This document shows positions 1 to 12,800 of a DNA stretch of 64,000 nucleotides, piece after piece (within the stretch, counting starts at the first letter, position 1; each line of letters opens with the position of its first letter). The stretch covers positions 4,353,501 through 4,417,500 of the forward strand of contig OZ020307.1 in NCBI GenBank assembly GCA_963971305.1, given 5' to 3'. The DNA comes from Arcuatula senhousia. Lineage: Eukaryota; Mollusca; Bivalvia; Mytilida; Mytilidae. The position numbers and the translations under genes were made by a program. Below the pieces are notes generated by a model. It ran no database searches, was not told the origin of the DNA, and saw only the letters and a list, made by a program, of their open reading frames with translations.

Positions 1-3000
1 TTGCTGTGTATGTTTTGTAATTGTTCTCTAGTCTCTGCTGTGTATGTTTTGTAATTGTTCTCTAGTCTTTGCTGTGTATGTTTTGTAATTGTTCTGTAGT
101 CTTTGCTGTGTATGTTTTGTAATTGTTCTCTAGTCTTTGCTGTGTATGTTTTGTAATTGTTCTCTAGTCTTTGCTGTGTATGTTTTGTAATTGTTCTCTA
201 GTCTTTGCTGTGTATGTTTTGTAATTGTTCTGTAGTCTTTGCAGTGTATGTTTTGTAATTGTTCTGTAGTCTTTGCTGTGTATGTTTTGTAATTGTTCTC
301 TAGTCTTTGCAGTGTATGTTTTGTAATTGTTCTCTAGTCTTTGCTGTGTATGTTTTGTAATTGTTCTATAGTCTTTGCTGTGTATGTTTTGTAATTGTTC
401 TCTAGTCTTTGCTGTGTATGTTTTGTAATTGTTCTCTAGTCTTTGCAGTGTATGTTTTGTAATTGTTCTCTAGTCTTTGCTGTGTATGTTTTGTAATTGT
501 TCTCTAGTCTTTGCTGTGTATGTTTTGTAATTGTTCTCTAGTCTTTGCTGTGTATGTTTTGTAATTGTTCTCTAGTCTTTGCAGTGTATGTTTTGTAATT
601 GTTCTCTAGTCTTTGCTGTGTATGTTTTGTAATTGTTCTCTAGTCTTTGCTGTGTATGTTTTGTAATTGTTCTGTAGTCTTTGCTGTGTATGTTTTGTAA
701 TTGTTCTCTAGTCTTTGCTGTGTATGTTTTGTAATTGTTCTCTAGTCTTTGCTGTGTATGTTTTGTAATTGTTCTCTAGTCTTTGCAGTGTATGTTTTGT
801 AATTGTTCTCTAGTCTTTGCTGTGTATGTTTTGTAATTGTTCTCTAGTCTTTGCAGTGTATGTTTTGTAATTGTTCTGTAGTCTTTGCTGTGTATGTTTT
901 GTAATTGTTCTCTAGTCTTTGCTGTGTATGTTTTGTAATTGTTCTGTAGTCTTTGCTGTGTATGTTTTGTAATTGTTCTGTAGTCTTTGCTGTGTATGTT
1001 TTGTAATTGTTCTCTAGTCTTTGCTGTGTATGTTTTGTAATTGTTCTCTAGTCTTTGCTGTGTATGTTTTGTAATTGTTCTGTAGTCTTTGCTGTGTATG
1101 TTTTGTAATTGTTCTCTAGTCTTTGCTGTGTATGTTTTGTAATTGTTCTGTAGTCTTTGCTGTGTATGTTTTGTAATTGTTCTGTAGTCTTTGCTGTTAA
1201 TGTTTTGTAATTGTTCTCTAGTCTTTGCAGTGTATGTTTTGTAATTGTTCTGTAGTCTTTGCTGTGTATGTTTTGTAATTGTTCTGTAGTCTTTGCTGTG
1301 TATGTTTTGTAATTGTTCTCTAGTCTTTGCTGTTAATGTTCTGTAATTGGTCTCTAGTCTTTGCTGTTAATGTTCTGTAATTGTTCTCTAGTCTTTGCTG
1401 TGTATGTTTTGTAATTGTTCTCTAGTCTTTGCTGTTAATGTTCTGTAATTGTTCTCTAGTCTTTGCTGTTAATGTTCTGTAATTGGTCTGTAGTCTTTGC
1501 TGCGTATGTTCTGTAATTGTTCTGTAGTCTTTGCTGTGTATGTTTTGTAATTGTTCTCTAGTCTTTGCTGTGTATGTTCTGTAATTGTTCTCTAGTCTTT
1601 GCTGTTAATGTTCTGTAATTGTTCTGTAGTCTTTGCTGTGTATGTTTTGTAATTGTTCTCTAGTCTTTGCTGTGTATGTTCTGTAATTGTTCTCTAGTCT
1701 TTGCTGTGTATGTTTTGTAATTGGTCTGTAGTCTTTGCTGTGTATTTTTTGTAATTGTTCTCTAGTCTTTGCTGTGTATGTTTTGTAATTGTTCTCTAGT
1801 CTTTGCTGTTAATGTTCTGTAATTGGTCTGTAGTCTTTGCTGTTAATGTTCTGTAATTGGTCTGTAGTCTTTGCTGTGTATGTTCTGTAATTGTTCTCTA
1901 GTCTTTGCTGTGTATGTTCTGTAATTGTTCTCTAGTCTTTGCTGTGTATGCTTTGTAATTGTTCTCTAGTCTTTGCTGTGTATGTTTTGTAATTGTTCTC
2001 TAGTCTTTGCTGTTAATGTTCTGTAATTGGTCTGTAGTCTTTGCTGTTAATGTTCTGTAATTGGTCTGTAGTCTTTGCTGTGTATGTTCTGTAATTGTTC
2101 TCTAGTCTTTGCTGTGTATGTTTTGTAATTGGTCTGTAGTCTTTGCTGTTAATGTTCTGTAATTGTTCTCTAGTCTTTGCTGTTAATGTTCTGTAATTGT
2201 TCTGTAGTATTTGCTGTTAATGTTCTGTAATTGTTCTGTAGTATTTGCTGTGTATGTTTTGTAATTGGTCTGTAGTCTTTGCTGCGTATGTTCTGTAATT
2301 GTTCTCTAGTCTTTGCTGTGTATGTTTTGTAATTGTTCTCTAGTCTTTGCTGTTAATGTTCTGTAATTGGTCTCTAGTCTTTGCTGTTAATGTTCTGTAA
2401 TTGTTCTCTAGTCTTTGCTGTGTATGTTTTGTAATTGTTCTCTAGTCTTTGCTGTTAATGTTCTGTAATTGTTCTCTAGTCTTTGCTGTTAATGTTCTGT
2501 AATTGGTCTGTAGTCTTTGCTGCGTATGTTCTGTAATTGTTCTGTAGTCTTTGCTGTGTATGTTTTGTAATTGTTCTCTAGTCTTTGCTGTGTATGTTCT
2601 GTAATTGTTCTCTAGTCTTTGCTGTTAATGTTCTGTAATTGTTCTGTAGTCTTTGCTGTGTATGTTTTGTAATTGTTCTCTAGTCTTTGCTGTGTATGTT
2701 CTGTAATTGTTCTCTAGTCTTTGCTGTGTATGTTTTGTAATTGGTCTGTAGTCTTTGCTGTGTATTTTTTGTAATTGTTCTCTAGTCTTTGCTGTGTATG
2801 TTTTGTAATTGTTCTCTAGTCTTTGCTGTTAATGTTCTGTAATTGGTCTGAAGTCTTTGCTGTTAATGTTCTGTAATTGGTCTGTAGTCTTTGCTGTGTA
2901 TGTTTTGTAATTGTTCTCTAGTCTTTGCTGTGTATGTTCTGTAATTGTTCTCTAGTCTTTGCTGTGTATGCTTTGTAATTGTTCTCTAGTCTTTGCTGTG

Positions 3001-6000
3001 TATGTTTTGTAATTGTTCTCTAGTCTTTGCTGTTAATGTTCTGTAATTGGTCTGTAGTCTTTGCTGTTAATGTTCTGTAATTGGTCTGTAGTCTTTGCTG
3101 TGTATGTTCTGTAATTGTTCTCTAGTCTTTGCTGTGTATGTTTTGTAATTGTTCTCTAGTCTTTGCTGTTAATGTTCTGTAATTGTTCTCTAGTCTTTGC
3201 TGTTAATGTTCTGTAATTGTTCTGTAGTATTTGCTGTTAATGTTCTGTAATTGTTCTGTAGTATTTGCTGTGTATGTTTTGTAATTGGTCTGTAGTCTTT
3301 GCTGCGTATTTTCTGTAATTGTTCTCTAGTCTTTGCTGTTAATGTTCTGTAATTGTTCTGTAGTATTTGCTGTGTATGTTTTGTAATTGTTCTCTAGTCT
3401 TTGCAGTGTATGTTTTGTAATTGTTCTCTAGTCTTTGCAGTGTATGTTTTGTAATTGTTCTGTAGTCTTTGCTGTGTATGTTTTGTAATTGTTCTCTAGT
3501 CTTTGCTGTGTATGTTTTGTAATTGTTCTCTAGTCTTTGCTGTGTATGTTTTGTAATTGTTCTCTAGTCTTTGCTGTGTATGTTTTGTAATTGTTCTGTA
3601 GTCTTTGCTGTGTATGTTTTGTAATTGTTCTCTAGTCATTGCTGTGTATGTTTTGTAATTGTTCTGTAGTCTTTGCTGTGTATGTTTTGTAATTGTTCTC
3701 TAGTCTTTGCTGTGTATGTTTTGTAATTGTTCTCTAGTCTTTGCTGTTAATGTTCTGTAATTGTTCTGTAGTATTTGCTGTGTATGTTTTGTAATTGTTC
3801 TCTAGTCTTTGCAGTGTATGTTTTGTAATTGTTCTCTAGTCTTTGCAGTGTATGTTTTGTAATTGTTCTGTAGTCTTTGCTGTGTATGTTTTGTAATTGT
3901 TCTCTAGTCTTTGCTGTGTATGTTTTGTAATTGTTCTCTAGTCTTTGCTGTGTATGTTTTGTAATTGTTCTCTAGTCTTTGCTGTGTATGTTTTGTAATT
4001 GTTCTGTAGTCTTTGCTGTGTATGTTTTGTAATTGTTCTCTAGTCTTTGCTGTGTATGTTTTGTAATTGTTCTGTAGTCTTTGCTGTGTATGTTTTGTAA
4101 TTGTTCTCTAGTCTTTGCTGTGTATGTTTTGTAATTGTTCTCTAGTCTTTGCTGTTAATGTTCTGTAATTGTTCTCTAGTCTTTGCTGTGTATGTTTTGT
4201 AATTGTTCTGTAGTCTTTGCTGTGTATGTTTTGTAATTGTTCTCTAGTCTTTGCTGTGTATGTTTTGTAATTGTTCTCTAGTCTTTGCTGTGTATGTTTT
4301 GTAATTGTTCTCTAGTCTTTGCTGTGTATGTTTTGTAATTGTTCTGTAGTCTTTGCAGTGTATGTTTTGTAATTGTTCTGTAGTCTTTGCTGTGTATGTT
4401 TTGTAATTGTTCTCTAGTCTTTGCAGTGTATGTTTTGTAATTGTTCTCTAGTCTTTGCTGTGTATGTTTTGTAATTGTTCTATAGTCTTTGCTGTGTATG
4501 TTTTGTAATTGTTCTCTAGTCTTTGCTGTGTATGTTTTGTAATTGTTCTCTAGTCTTTGCAGTGTATGTTTTGTAATTGTTCTCTAGTCTTTGCTGTGTA
4601 TGTTTTGTAATTGTTCTCTAGTCTTTGCTGTGTATGTTTTGTAATTGTTCTCTAGTCTTTGCTGTGTATGTTTTGTAATTGTTCTCTAGTCTTTGCAGTG
4701 TATGTTTTGTAATTGTTCTCTAGTCTTTGCTGTGTATGTTTTGTAATTGTTCTCTAGTCTTTGCTGTGTATGTTTTGTAATTGTTCTGTAGTCTTTGCTG
4801 TGTATGTTTTGTAATTGTTCTCTAGTCTTTGCTGTGTATGTTTTGTAATTGTTCTCTAGTCTTTGCTGTGTATGTTTTGTAATTGTTCTCTAGTCTTTGC
4901 AGTGTATGTTTTGTAATTGTTCTCTAGTCTTTGCTGTGTATGTTTTGTAATTGTTCTCTAGTCTTTGCAGTGTATGTTTTGTAATTGTTCTGTAGTCTTT
5001 GCTGTGTATGTTTTGTAATTGTTCTCTAGTCTTTGCTGTGTATGTTTTGTAATTGTTCTGTAGTCTTTGCTGTGTATGTTTTGTAATTGTTCTGTAGTCT
5101 TTGCTGTGTATGTTTTGTAATTGTTCTCTAGTCTTTGCTGTGTATGTTTTGTAATTGTTCTCTAGTCTTTGCTGTGTATGTTTTGTAATTGTTCTGTAGT
5201 CTTTGCTGTGTATGTTTTGTAATTGTTCTCTAGTCTTTGCTGTGTATGTTTTGTAATTGTTCTGTAGTCTTTGCTGTGTATGTTTTGTAATTGTTCTGTA
5301 GTCTTTGCTGTTAATGTTTTGTAATTGTTCTCTAGTCTTTGCAGTGTATGTTTTGTAATTGTTCTGTAGTCTTTGCTGTGTATGTTTTGTAATTGTTCTG
5401 TAGTCTTTGCTGTGTATGTTTTGTAATTGTTCTCTAGTCTTTGCTGTTAATGTTCTGTAATTGGTCTCTAGTCTTTGCTGTTAATGTTCTGTAATTGTTC
5501 TCTAGTCTTTGCTGTGTATGTTTTGTAATTGTTCTCTAGTCTTTGCTGTTAATGTTCTGTAATTGTTCTCTAGTCTTTGCTGTTAATGTTCTGTAATTGG
5601 TCTGTAGTCTTTGCTGCGTATGTTCTGTAATTGTTCTGTAGTCTTTGCTGTGTATGTTTTGTAATTGTTCTCTAGTCTTTGCTGTGTATGTTCTGTAATT
5701 GTTCTCTAGTCTTTGCTGTTAATGTTCTGTAATTGTTCTGTAGTCTTTGCTGTGTATGTTTTGTAATTGTTCTCTAGTCTTTGCTGTGTATGTTCTGTAA
5801 TTGTTCTCTAGTCTTTGCTGTGTATGTTTTGTAATTGGTCTGTAGTCTTTGCTGTGTATTTTTTGTAATTGTTCTCTAGTCTTTGCTGTGTATGTTTTGT
5901 AATTGTTCTCTAGTCTTTGCTGTTAATGTTCTGTAATTGGTCTGTAGTCTTTGCTGTTAATGTTCTGTAATTGGTCTGTAGTCTTTGCTGTGTATGTTCT

Positions 6001-8290
6001 GTAATTGTTCTCTAGTCTTTGCTGTGTATGTTCTGTAATTGTTCTCTAGTCTTTGCTGTGTATGCTTTGTAATTGTTCTCTAGTCTTTGCTGTGTATGTT
6101 TTGTAATTGTTCTCTAGTCTTTGCTGTTAATGTTCTGTAATTGGTCTGTAGTCTTTGCTGTTAATGTTCTGTAATTGGTCTGTAGTCTTTGCTGTGTATG
6201 TTCTGTAATTGTTCTCTAGTCTTTGCTGTGTATGTTTTGTAATTGGTCTGTAGTCTTTGCTGTTAATGTTCTGTAATTGTTCTCTAGTCTTTGCTGTTAA
6301 TGTTCTGTAATTGTTCTGTAGTATTTGCTGTTAATGTTCTGTAATTGTTCTGTAGTATTTGCTGTGTATGTTTTGTAATTGGTCTGTAGTCTTTGCTGCG
6401 TATGTTCTGTAATTGTTCTCTAGTCTTTGCTGTGTATGTTTTGTAATTGTTCTCTAGTCTTTGCTGTTAATGTTCTGTAATTGGTCTCTAGTCTTTGCTG
6501 TTAATGTTCTGTAATTGTTCTCTAGTCTTTGCTGTGTATGTTTTGTAATTGTTCTCTAGTCTTTGCTGTTAATGTTCTGTAATTGTTCTCTAGTCTTTGC
6601 TGTTAATGTTCTGTAATTGGTCTGTAGTCTTTGCTGCGTATGTTCTGTAATTGTTCTGTAGTCTTTGCTGTGTATGTTTTGTAATTGTTCTCTAGTCTTT
6701 GCTGTGTATGTTCTGTAATTGTTCTCTAGTCTTTGCTGTTAATGTTCTGTAATTGTTCTGTAGTCTTTGCTGTGTATGTTTTGTAATTGTTCTCTAGTCT
6801 TTGCTGTGTATGTTCTGTAATTGTTCTCTAGTCTTTGCTGTGTATGTTTTGTAATTGGTCTGTAGTCTTTGCTGTGTATTTTTTGTAATTGTTCTCTAGT
6901 CTTTGCTGTGTATGTTTTGTAATTGTTCTCTAGTCTTTGCTGTTAATGTTCTGTAATTGGTCTGAAGTCTTTGCTGTTAATGTTCTGTAATTGGTCTGTA
7001 GTCTTTGCTGTGTATGTTTTGTAATTGTTCTCTAGTCTTTGCTGTGTATGTTCTGTAATTGTTCTCTAGTCTTTGCTGTGTATGCTTTGTAATTGTTCTC
7101 TAGTCTTTGCTGTGTATGTTTTGTAATTGTTCTCTAGTCTTTGCTGTTAATGTTCTGTAATTGGTCTGTAGTCTTTGCTGTTAATGTTCTGTAATTGGTC
7201 TGTAGTCTTTGCTGTGTATGTTCTGTAATTGTTCTCTAGTCTTTGCTGTGTATGTTTTGTAATTGTTCTCTAGTCTTTGCTGTTAATGTTCTGTAATTGT
7301 TCTCTAGTCTTTGCTGTTAATGTTCTGTAATTGTTCTGTAGTATTTGCTGTTAATGTTCTGTAATTGTTCTGTAGTATTTGCTGTGTATGTTTTGTAATT
7401 GGTCTGTAGTCTTTGCTGCGTATTTTCTGTAATTGTTCTCTAGTCTTTGCTGTTAATGTTCTGTAATTGTTCTGTAGTATTTGCTGTGTATGTTTTGTAA
7501 TTGTTCTCTAGTCTTTGCAGTGTATGTTTTGTAATTGTTCTCTAGTCTTTGCAGTGTATGTTTTGTAATTGTTCTGTAGTCTTTGCTGTGTATGTTTTGT
7601 AATTGTTCTCTAGTCTTTGCTGTGTATGTTTTGTAATTGTTCTCTAGTCTTTGCTGTGTATGTTTTGTAATTGTTCTCTAGTCTTTGCTGTGTATGTTTT
7701 GTAATTGTTCTGTAGTCTTTGCTGTGTATGTTTTGTAATTGTTCTCTAGTCATTGCTGTGTATGTTTTGTAATTGTTCTGTAGTCTTTGCTGTGTATGTT
7801 TTGTAATTGTTCTCTAGTCTTTGCTGTGTATGTTTTGTAATTGTTCTCTAGTCTTTGCTGTTAATGTTCTGTAATTGTTCTGTAGTATTTGCTGTGTATG
7901 TTTTGTAATTGTTCTCTAGTCTTTGCAGTGTATGTTTTGTAATTGTTCTCTAGTCTTTGCAGTGTATGTTTTGTAATTGTTCTGTAGTCTTTGCTGTGTA
8001 TGTTTTGTAATTGTTCTCTAGTCTTTGCTGTGTATGTTTTGTAATTGTTCTCTAGTCTTTGCTGTGTATGTTTTGTAATTGTTCTCTAGTCTTTGCTGTG
8101 TATGTTTTGTAATTGTTCTGTAGTCTTTGCTGTGTATGTTTTGTAATTGTTCTCTAGTCTTTGCTGTGTATGTTTTGTAATTGTTCTGTAGTCTTTGCTG
8201 TGTATGTTTTGTAATTGTTCTCTAGTCTTTGCTGTGTATGTTTTGTAATTGTTCTCTAGTCTTTGCTGTTAATGTTCTGTAATTGTTCTC
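1..8290. repeat. Higher-order repeat of 4,114 bp (121 units) within the satellite
   Basis: Rare unit variants recur at a spacing of exactly 4,114 bp, which is 121 x 34. Examples are the CTATAG variant at 366 and 4480, the TCATT variant at 3638 and 7752, the TGTATTTTTTG unit at about 1741 and 5855, and the start of the GTTAATG block at 1321 and 5435. Copy 1 is about 1-4200 and copy 2 about 4115-8290, after which the variant pattern diverges. A partial third register begins near 8600: the CTATAG variant recurs at 8968 and the GTCTCTGC variant of position 35 at 8637, both displaced by 8,602 bp (253 units). The third copy lacks the GTTAATG-rich block. Confidence 0.9.
1321..3360. repeat. Nested 1,020-bp (30-unit) duplication of the GTTAATG-rich subfamily
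   Basis: The stretch 1321-2340 is repeated at 2341-3360 almost base for base, a 30-unit block of 34 bp. It is rich in the GTTAATG/TTCTG/GGTCTGTAG subfamily and includes the same TGTATTTTTTG unit at about 1741 and 2761. The pair was then copied as a whole into 5435-7474 by the 4,114-bp duplication, where the marker unit sits at about 5855 and 6875. This gives the order of events: the 30-unit duplication came first and the 121-unit duplication second. Confidence 0.9.
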
Positions 8291-9840
8291 TAGTCTTTGC
8301 TGTGTATGTTTTGTAATTGTTCTCTAGTCTTTGCTGTGTATGTTTTGTAATTGTTCTCTAGTCTTTGCTGTGTATGTTTTGTAATTGTTCTCTAGTCTTT
8401 GCAGTGTATGTTTTGTAATTGTTCTCTAGTCTTTGCTGTGTATGTTTTGTAATTGTTCTGTAGTCTTTGCTGTGTATGTTTTGTAATTGTTCTGTAGTCT
8501 TTGCAGTGTATGTTTTGTAATTGTTCTCTAGTCTTTGCAGTGTATGTTTTGTAATTGTTCTGTAGTCTTTGCTGTGTATGTTTTGTAATTGTTCTCTAGT
8601 CTTTGCTGTGTATGTTTTGTAATTGTTCTCTAGTCTCTGCTGTGTATGTTTTGTAATTGTTCTCTAGTCTTTGCTGTGTATGTTTTGTAATTGTTCTGTA
8701 GTCTTTGCTGTGTATGTTTTGTAATTGTTCTCTAGTCTTTGCTGTGTATGTTTTGTAATTGTTCTCTAGTCTTTGCTGTGTATGTTTTGTAATTGTTCTC
8801 TAGTCTTTGCTGTGTATGTTTTGTAATTGTTCTGTAGTCTTTGCAGTGTATGTTTTGTAATTGTTCTGTAGTCTTTGCTGTGTATGTTTTGTAATTGTTC
8901 TCTAGTCTTTGCAGTGTATGTTTTGTAATTGTTCTCTAGTCTTTGCTGTGTATGTTTTGTAATTGTTCTATAGTCTTTGCTGTGTATGTTTTGTAATTGT
9001 TCTCTAGTCTTTGCTGTGTATGTTTTGTAATTGTTCTCTAGTCTTTGCAGTGTATGTTTTGTAATTGTTCTGTAGTCTTTGCTGTGTATGTTTTGTAATT
9101 GTTCTCTAGTCTTTGCTGTGTATGTTTTGTAATTGTTCTCTAGTCTTTGCTGTGTATGTTTTGTAATTGTTCTCTAGTCTTTGCAGTGTATGTTTTGTAA
9201 TTGTTCTCTAGTCTTTGCTGTGTATGTTTTGTAATTGTTCTCTAGTCTTTGCTGTGTATGTTTTGTAATTGTTCTGTAGTCTTTGCTGTGTATGTTTTGT
9301 AATTGTTCTCTAGTCTTTGCTGTGTATGTTTTGTAATTGTTCTCTAGTCTTTGCTGTGTATGTTTTGTAATTGTTCTCTAGTCTTTGCAGTGTATGTTTT
9401 GTAATTGTTCTCTAGTCTTTGCAGTGTATGTTTTGTAATTGTTCTCTAGTCTTTGCAGTGTATGTTTTGTAATTGTTCTGTAGTCTTTGCTGTGTATGTT
9501 TTGTAATTGTTCTGTAGTCTTTGCTGTGTATGTTTTGTAATTGTTCTCTAGTCTTTGCTGTGTATGTTTTGTAATTGTTCTCTAGTCTTTGCTGTGTATG
9601 TTTTGTAATTGTTCTCTAGTCTTTGCAGTGTATGTTTTGTAATTGTTCTCTAGTCTTTGCAGTGTATGTTTTGTAATTCTTCTCTAGTCTTTGCTGTGTA
9701 TGTTTTGTAATTGTTCTCTAGTCTTTGCTGTGTATGTTTTGTAATTGTTCTCTAGTCTTTGCTGTGTATGTTCTGTAATTGTTCTGTAGTCTTTGCTGTG
9801 TATGTTTTGTAATTGTTCTCTAGTCTTTGCTGTGTATGTT

Positions 9841-12800
9841 TTGTAGTTGTTCTGTAGTCTTTGCTGTTTATGGTTTGTAGTTGTTCTCTAGTCTTTGCAG
9901 TGTATGTTTTGTAATTGTTCTCTAGTCTTTGCTGTGTATGTTTTGTCATTGTTCTCTAGTCTTTGCTGTGTATGTTTTGTAATTGTTCTCTAGTCTTTGC
10001 TGTGTATGTTTTGTAATTGTTCTCTAGTCTTTGCAGTGTATGTTTTGTAATTGTTCTCTAGTCTTTGCAGTGTATGTTTTGTAATTGTTCTCTAGTCTTT
10101 GCTGTGTATGTTTTGTAATTGTTCTCTAGTCTTTGCTGTTAATGTTCTGTAATTGTTCTGTAGTATTTGCTGTTAATGTTCTGTAATTGTTCTGTAGTCT
10201 TTGCTGTGTATGTTTTGTAATTGTTCTGTAGTCTTTGCTGTGTATGTTTTGTAATTGTTCTGTAGTCTTTGCTGTGTATGTTTTGTAATTGTTCTCTAGT
10301 CTTTGCTGTGTATGTTTTGTAATTGTTCTGTAGTCTTTGCTGTGTATGTTTTGTAATTGTTCTCTAGTCTTTGCTGTGTATGTTTTGTAATTGTTCTCTA
10401 GTCTTTGCTGTGTATGTTTTGTAATTGTTCTCTAGTCTTTGCTGTGTATGTTTTGTAATTGTTCTCTAGTCTTTGCAGTGTATGTTTTGTAATTGTTCTC
10501 TAGTCTTTGCAGTGTATGTTTTGTAATTGTTCTCTAGTCTTTGCTGTGTATGTTTTGTAATTGTTCTCTAGTCTTTGCAGTGTATGTTTTGTAATTGTTC
10601 TCTAGTCTTTGCTGTGTATGTTTTGTAATTGTTCTCTAGTCTTTGCTGTGTATGTTTTGTAATTGTTCTCTATTCTTTGCTGTGTATGTTCTGTAATTGT
10701 TCTGTAGTCTTTGCAGTGTATGTTTTGTAATTGTTCTCTAGTCTTTGCTGTGTATGTTTTGTAATTGTTCTCTAGTCTTTGCTGTGTATGTTTTGTAATT
10801 GTTCTCTAGTCTTTGCTGTGTATGTTCTGTAATTGTTCTGTAGTCTTTGCTGTGTATGTTTTGTAATTGTTCTGTAGTCTTTGCTGTGTATGTTTTGTAA
10901 TTGTTCTGTAGTCTTTGCTGTGTATGTTTTGTAATTGTTCTGTAGTCTTTGCTGTTAATGTTTTGTAATTGTTCTCTAGTCTTTGCAGTGTATGTTTTGT
11001 AATTGTTCTCTAGTCTTTGCTGTGTATGTTTTGTAATTGTTCTCTAGTCTTTGCTGTGTATGTTTTGTAATTGTTCTCTAGTCTTTGCTGTTAATGTTTT
11101 GTAATTGTTCTCTAGTCTTTGCAGTGTATGTTTTGTAATTGTTCTCTAGTCTTTGCAGTGTATGTTTTGTAATTGTTCTGTAGTCTTTGCTGTGTATGTT
11201 TTGTAATTGTTCTCTAGTCTTTGCAGTGTATGTTTTGTAATTGTTCTCTAGTCTTTGCTGTGTATGTTTTGTAATTGTTCTCTAGTCTTTGCTGTGTATG
11301 TTTTGTAATTGTTCTGTAGTCTTTGCTGTGTATGTTTTGTAATTGTTCTGTAGTCTTTGCTGTGTATGTTTTGTAATTGTTCTCTAGTCTTTGCTGTGTA
11401 TGTTTTGTAATTGTTCTCTAGTCTTTGCTGTGTATGTTTTGTAATTGTTCTCTAGTCTTTGCTGTGTATGTTTTGTAATTGTTCTGTAGTCTTTGCAGTG
11501 TATGTTTTGTAATTGTTCTCTAGTCTTTGCAGTGTATGTTTTGTAATTGTTCTCTAGTCTTTGCTGTGTATGTTTTGTAATTGTTCTCTAGTCTTTGCAG
11601 TGTATGTTTTGTAATTGTTCTCTAGTCTTTGCTGTGTATGTTTTGTAATTGTTCTCTAGTCTTTGCTGTGTATGTTTTGTAATTGTTCTCTAGTCTTTGC
11701 AGTGTATGTTTTGTAATTGTTCTCTAGTCTTTGCTGTTAATGTTCTGTAATTGTTCTGTAGTCTTTGCTGTGTATGTTTTGTAATTGTTCTCTAGTCTTT
11801 GCTGTGTATGTTTTGTAATTGTTCTCTAGTCTTTGCTGTGTATGTTCTGTAATTGTTCTGTAGTCTTTGCAGTGTATGTTTTGTAATTGTTCTCTAGTCT
11901 TTGCTGTGTATGTTTTGTAATTGTTCTTTAGTCTTTGCTGTGTATGTTTTGTAATTGTTCTGTAGTCTTTGCTGTGTATGTTTTGTAATTGTTCTGTAGT
12001 CTTTGCTGTGTATGTTTTGTAATTGTTCTCTAGTCTTTGCTGTGTATGTTTTGTAATTGTTCTGTAGTCTTTGCTGTGTATGTTTTGTAATTGTTCTGTA
12101 GTCTTTGCTGTGTATGTTTTGTAATTGTTCTCTAGTCTTTGCTGTGTATGTTTTGTAATTGTTCTGTAGTCTTTGCTGTGTATGTTTTGTAATTGTTCTG
12201 TAGTCTTTGCTGTGTATGTTTTGTAATTATTCTCTAGTCTTTGCTGTGTATGTTTTGTAATTGTTCTGTAGTCTTTGCTGTGTATGTTTTGTAATTGTTC
12301 TCTAGTCTTTGCTGTTAATGTTTTGTAATTGTTCTGTAGTCTTTGCTGTGTTTGTTTTGTAATTGTTCTCTAGTCTTTGCTGTGTATGTTTTGTAATTGT
12401 TCTCTAGTCTTTGCTGTGTATGTTTTGTAATTGTTCTGTAGTCTTTGCTGTGTATGTTTTGTAATTGTTCTGTAGTCTTTGCTGTGTATGTTTTGTAATT
12501 GTTCTCTAGTCTTTGCAGTGTATGTTTTGTAATTGTTCTCTAGTCTTTGCTGTGTATGTTTTGTAATTGTTCTGTAGTCTTTGCTGTGTATGTTTTGTAA
12601 TTGTTCTCTAGTCTTTGCTGTGTATGTTTTGTAATTGTTCTCTAGTCTTTGCTGTGTATGTTTTGTAATTGTTCTGTAGTCTTTGCTGTGTATGTTTTGT
12701 AATTGTTCTCTAGTCTTTGCTGTGTATGTTTTGTAATTGTTCTCTAGTCTTTGCAGTGTATGTTTTGTAATTGTTCTCTAGTCTTTGCTGTGTATGTTTT

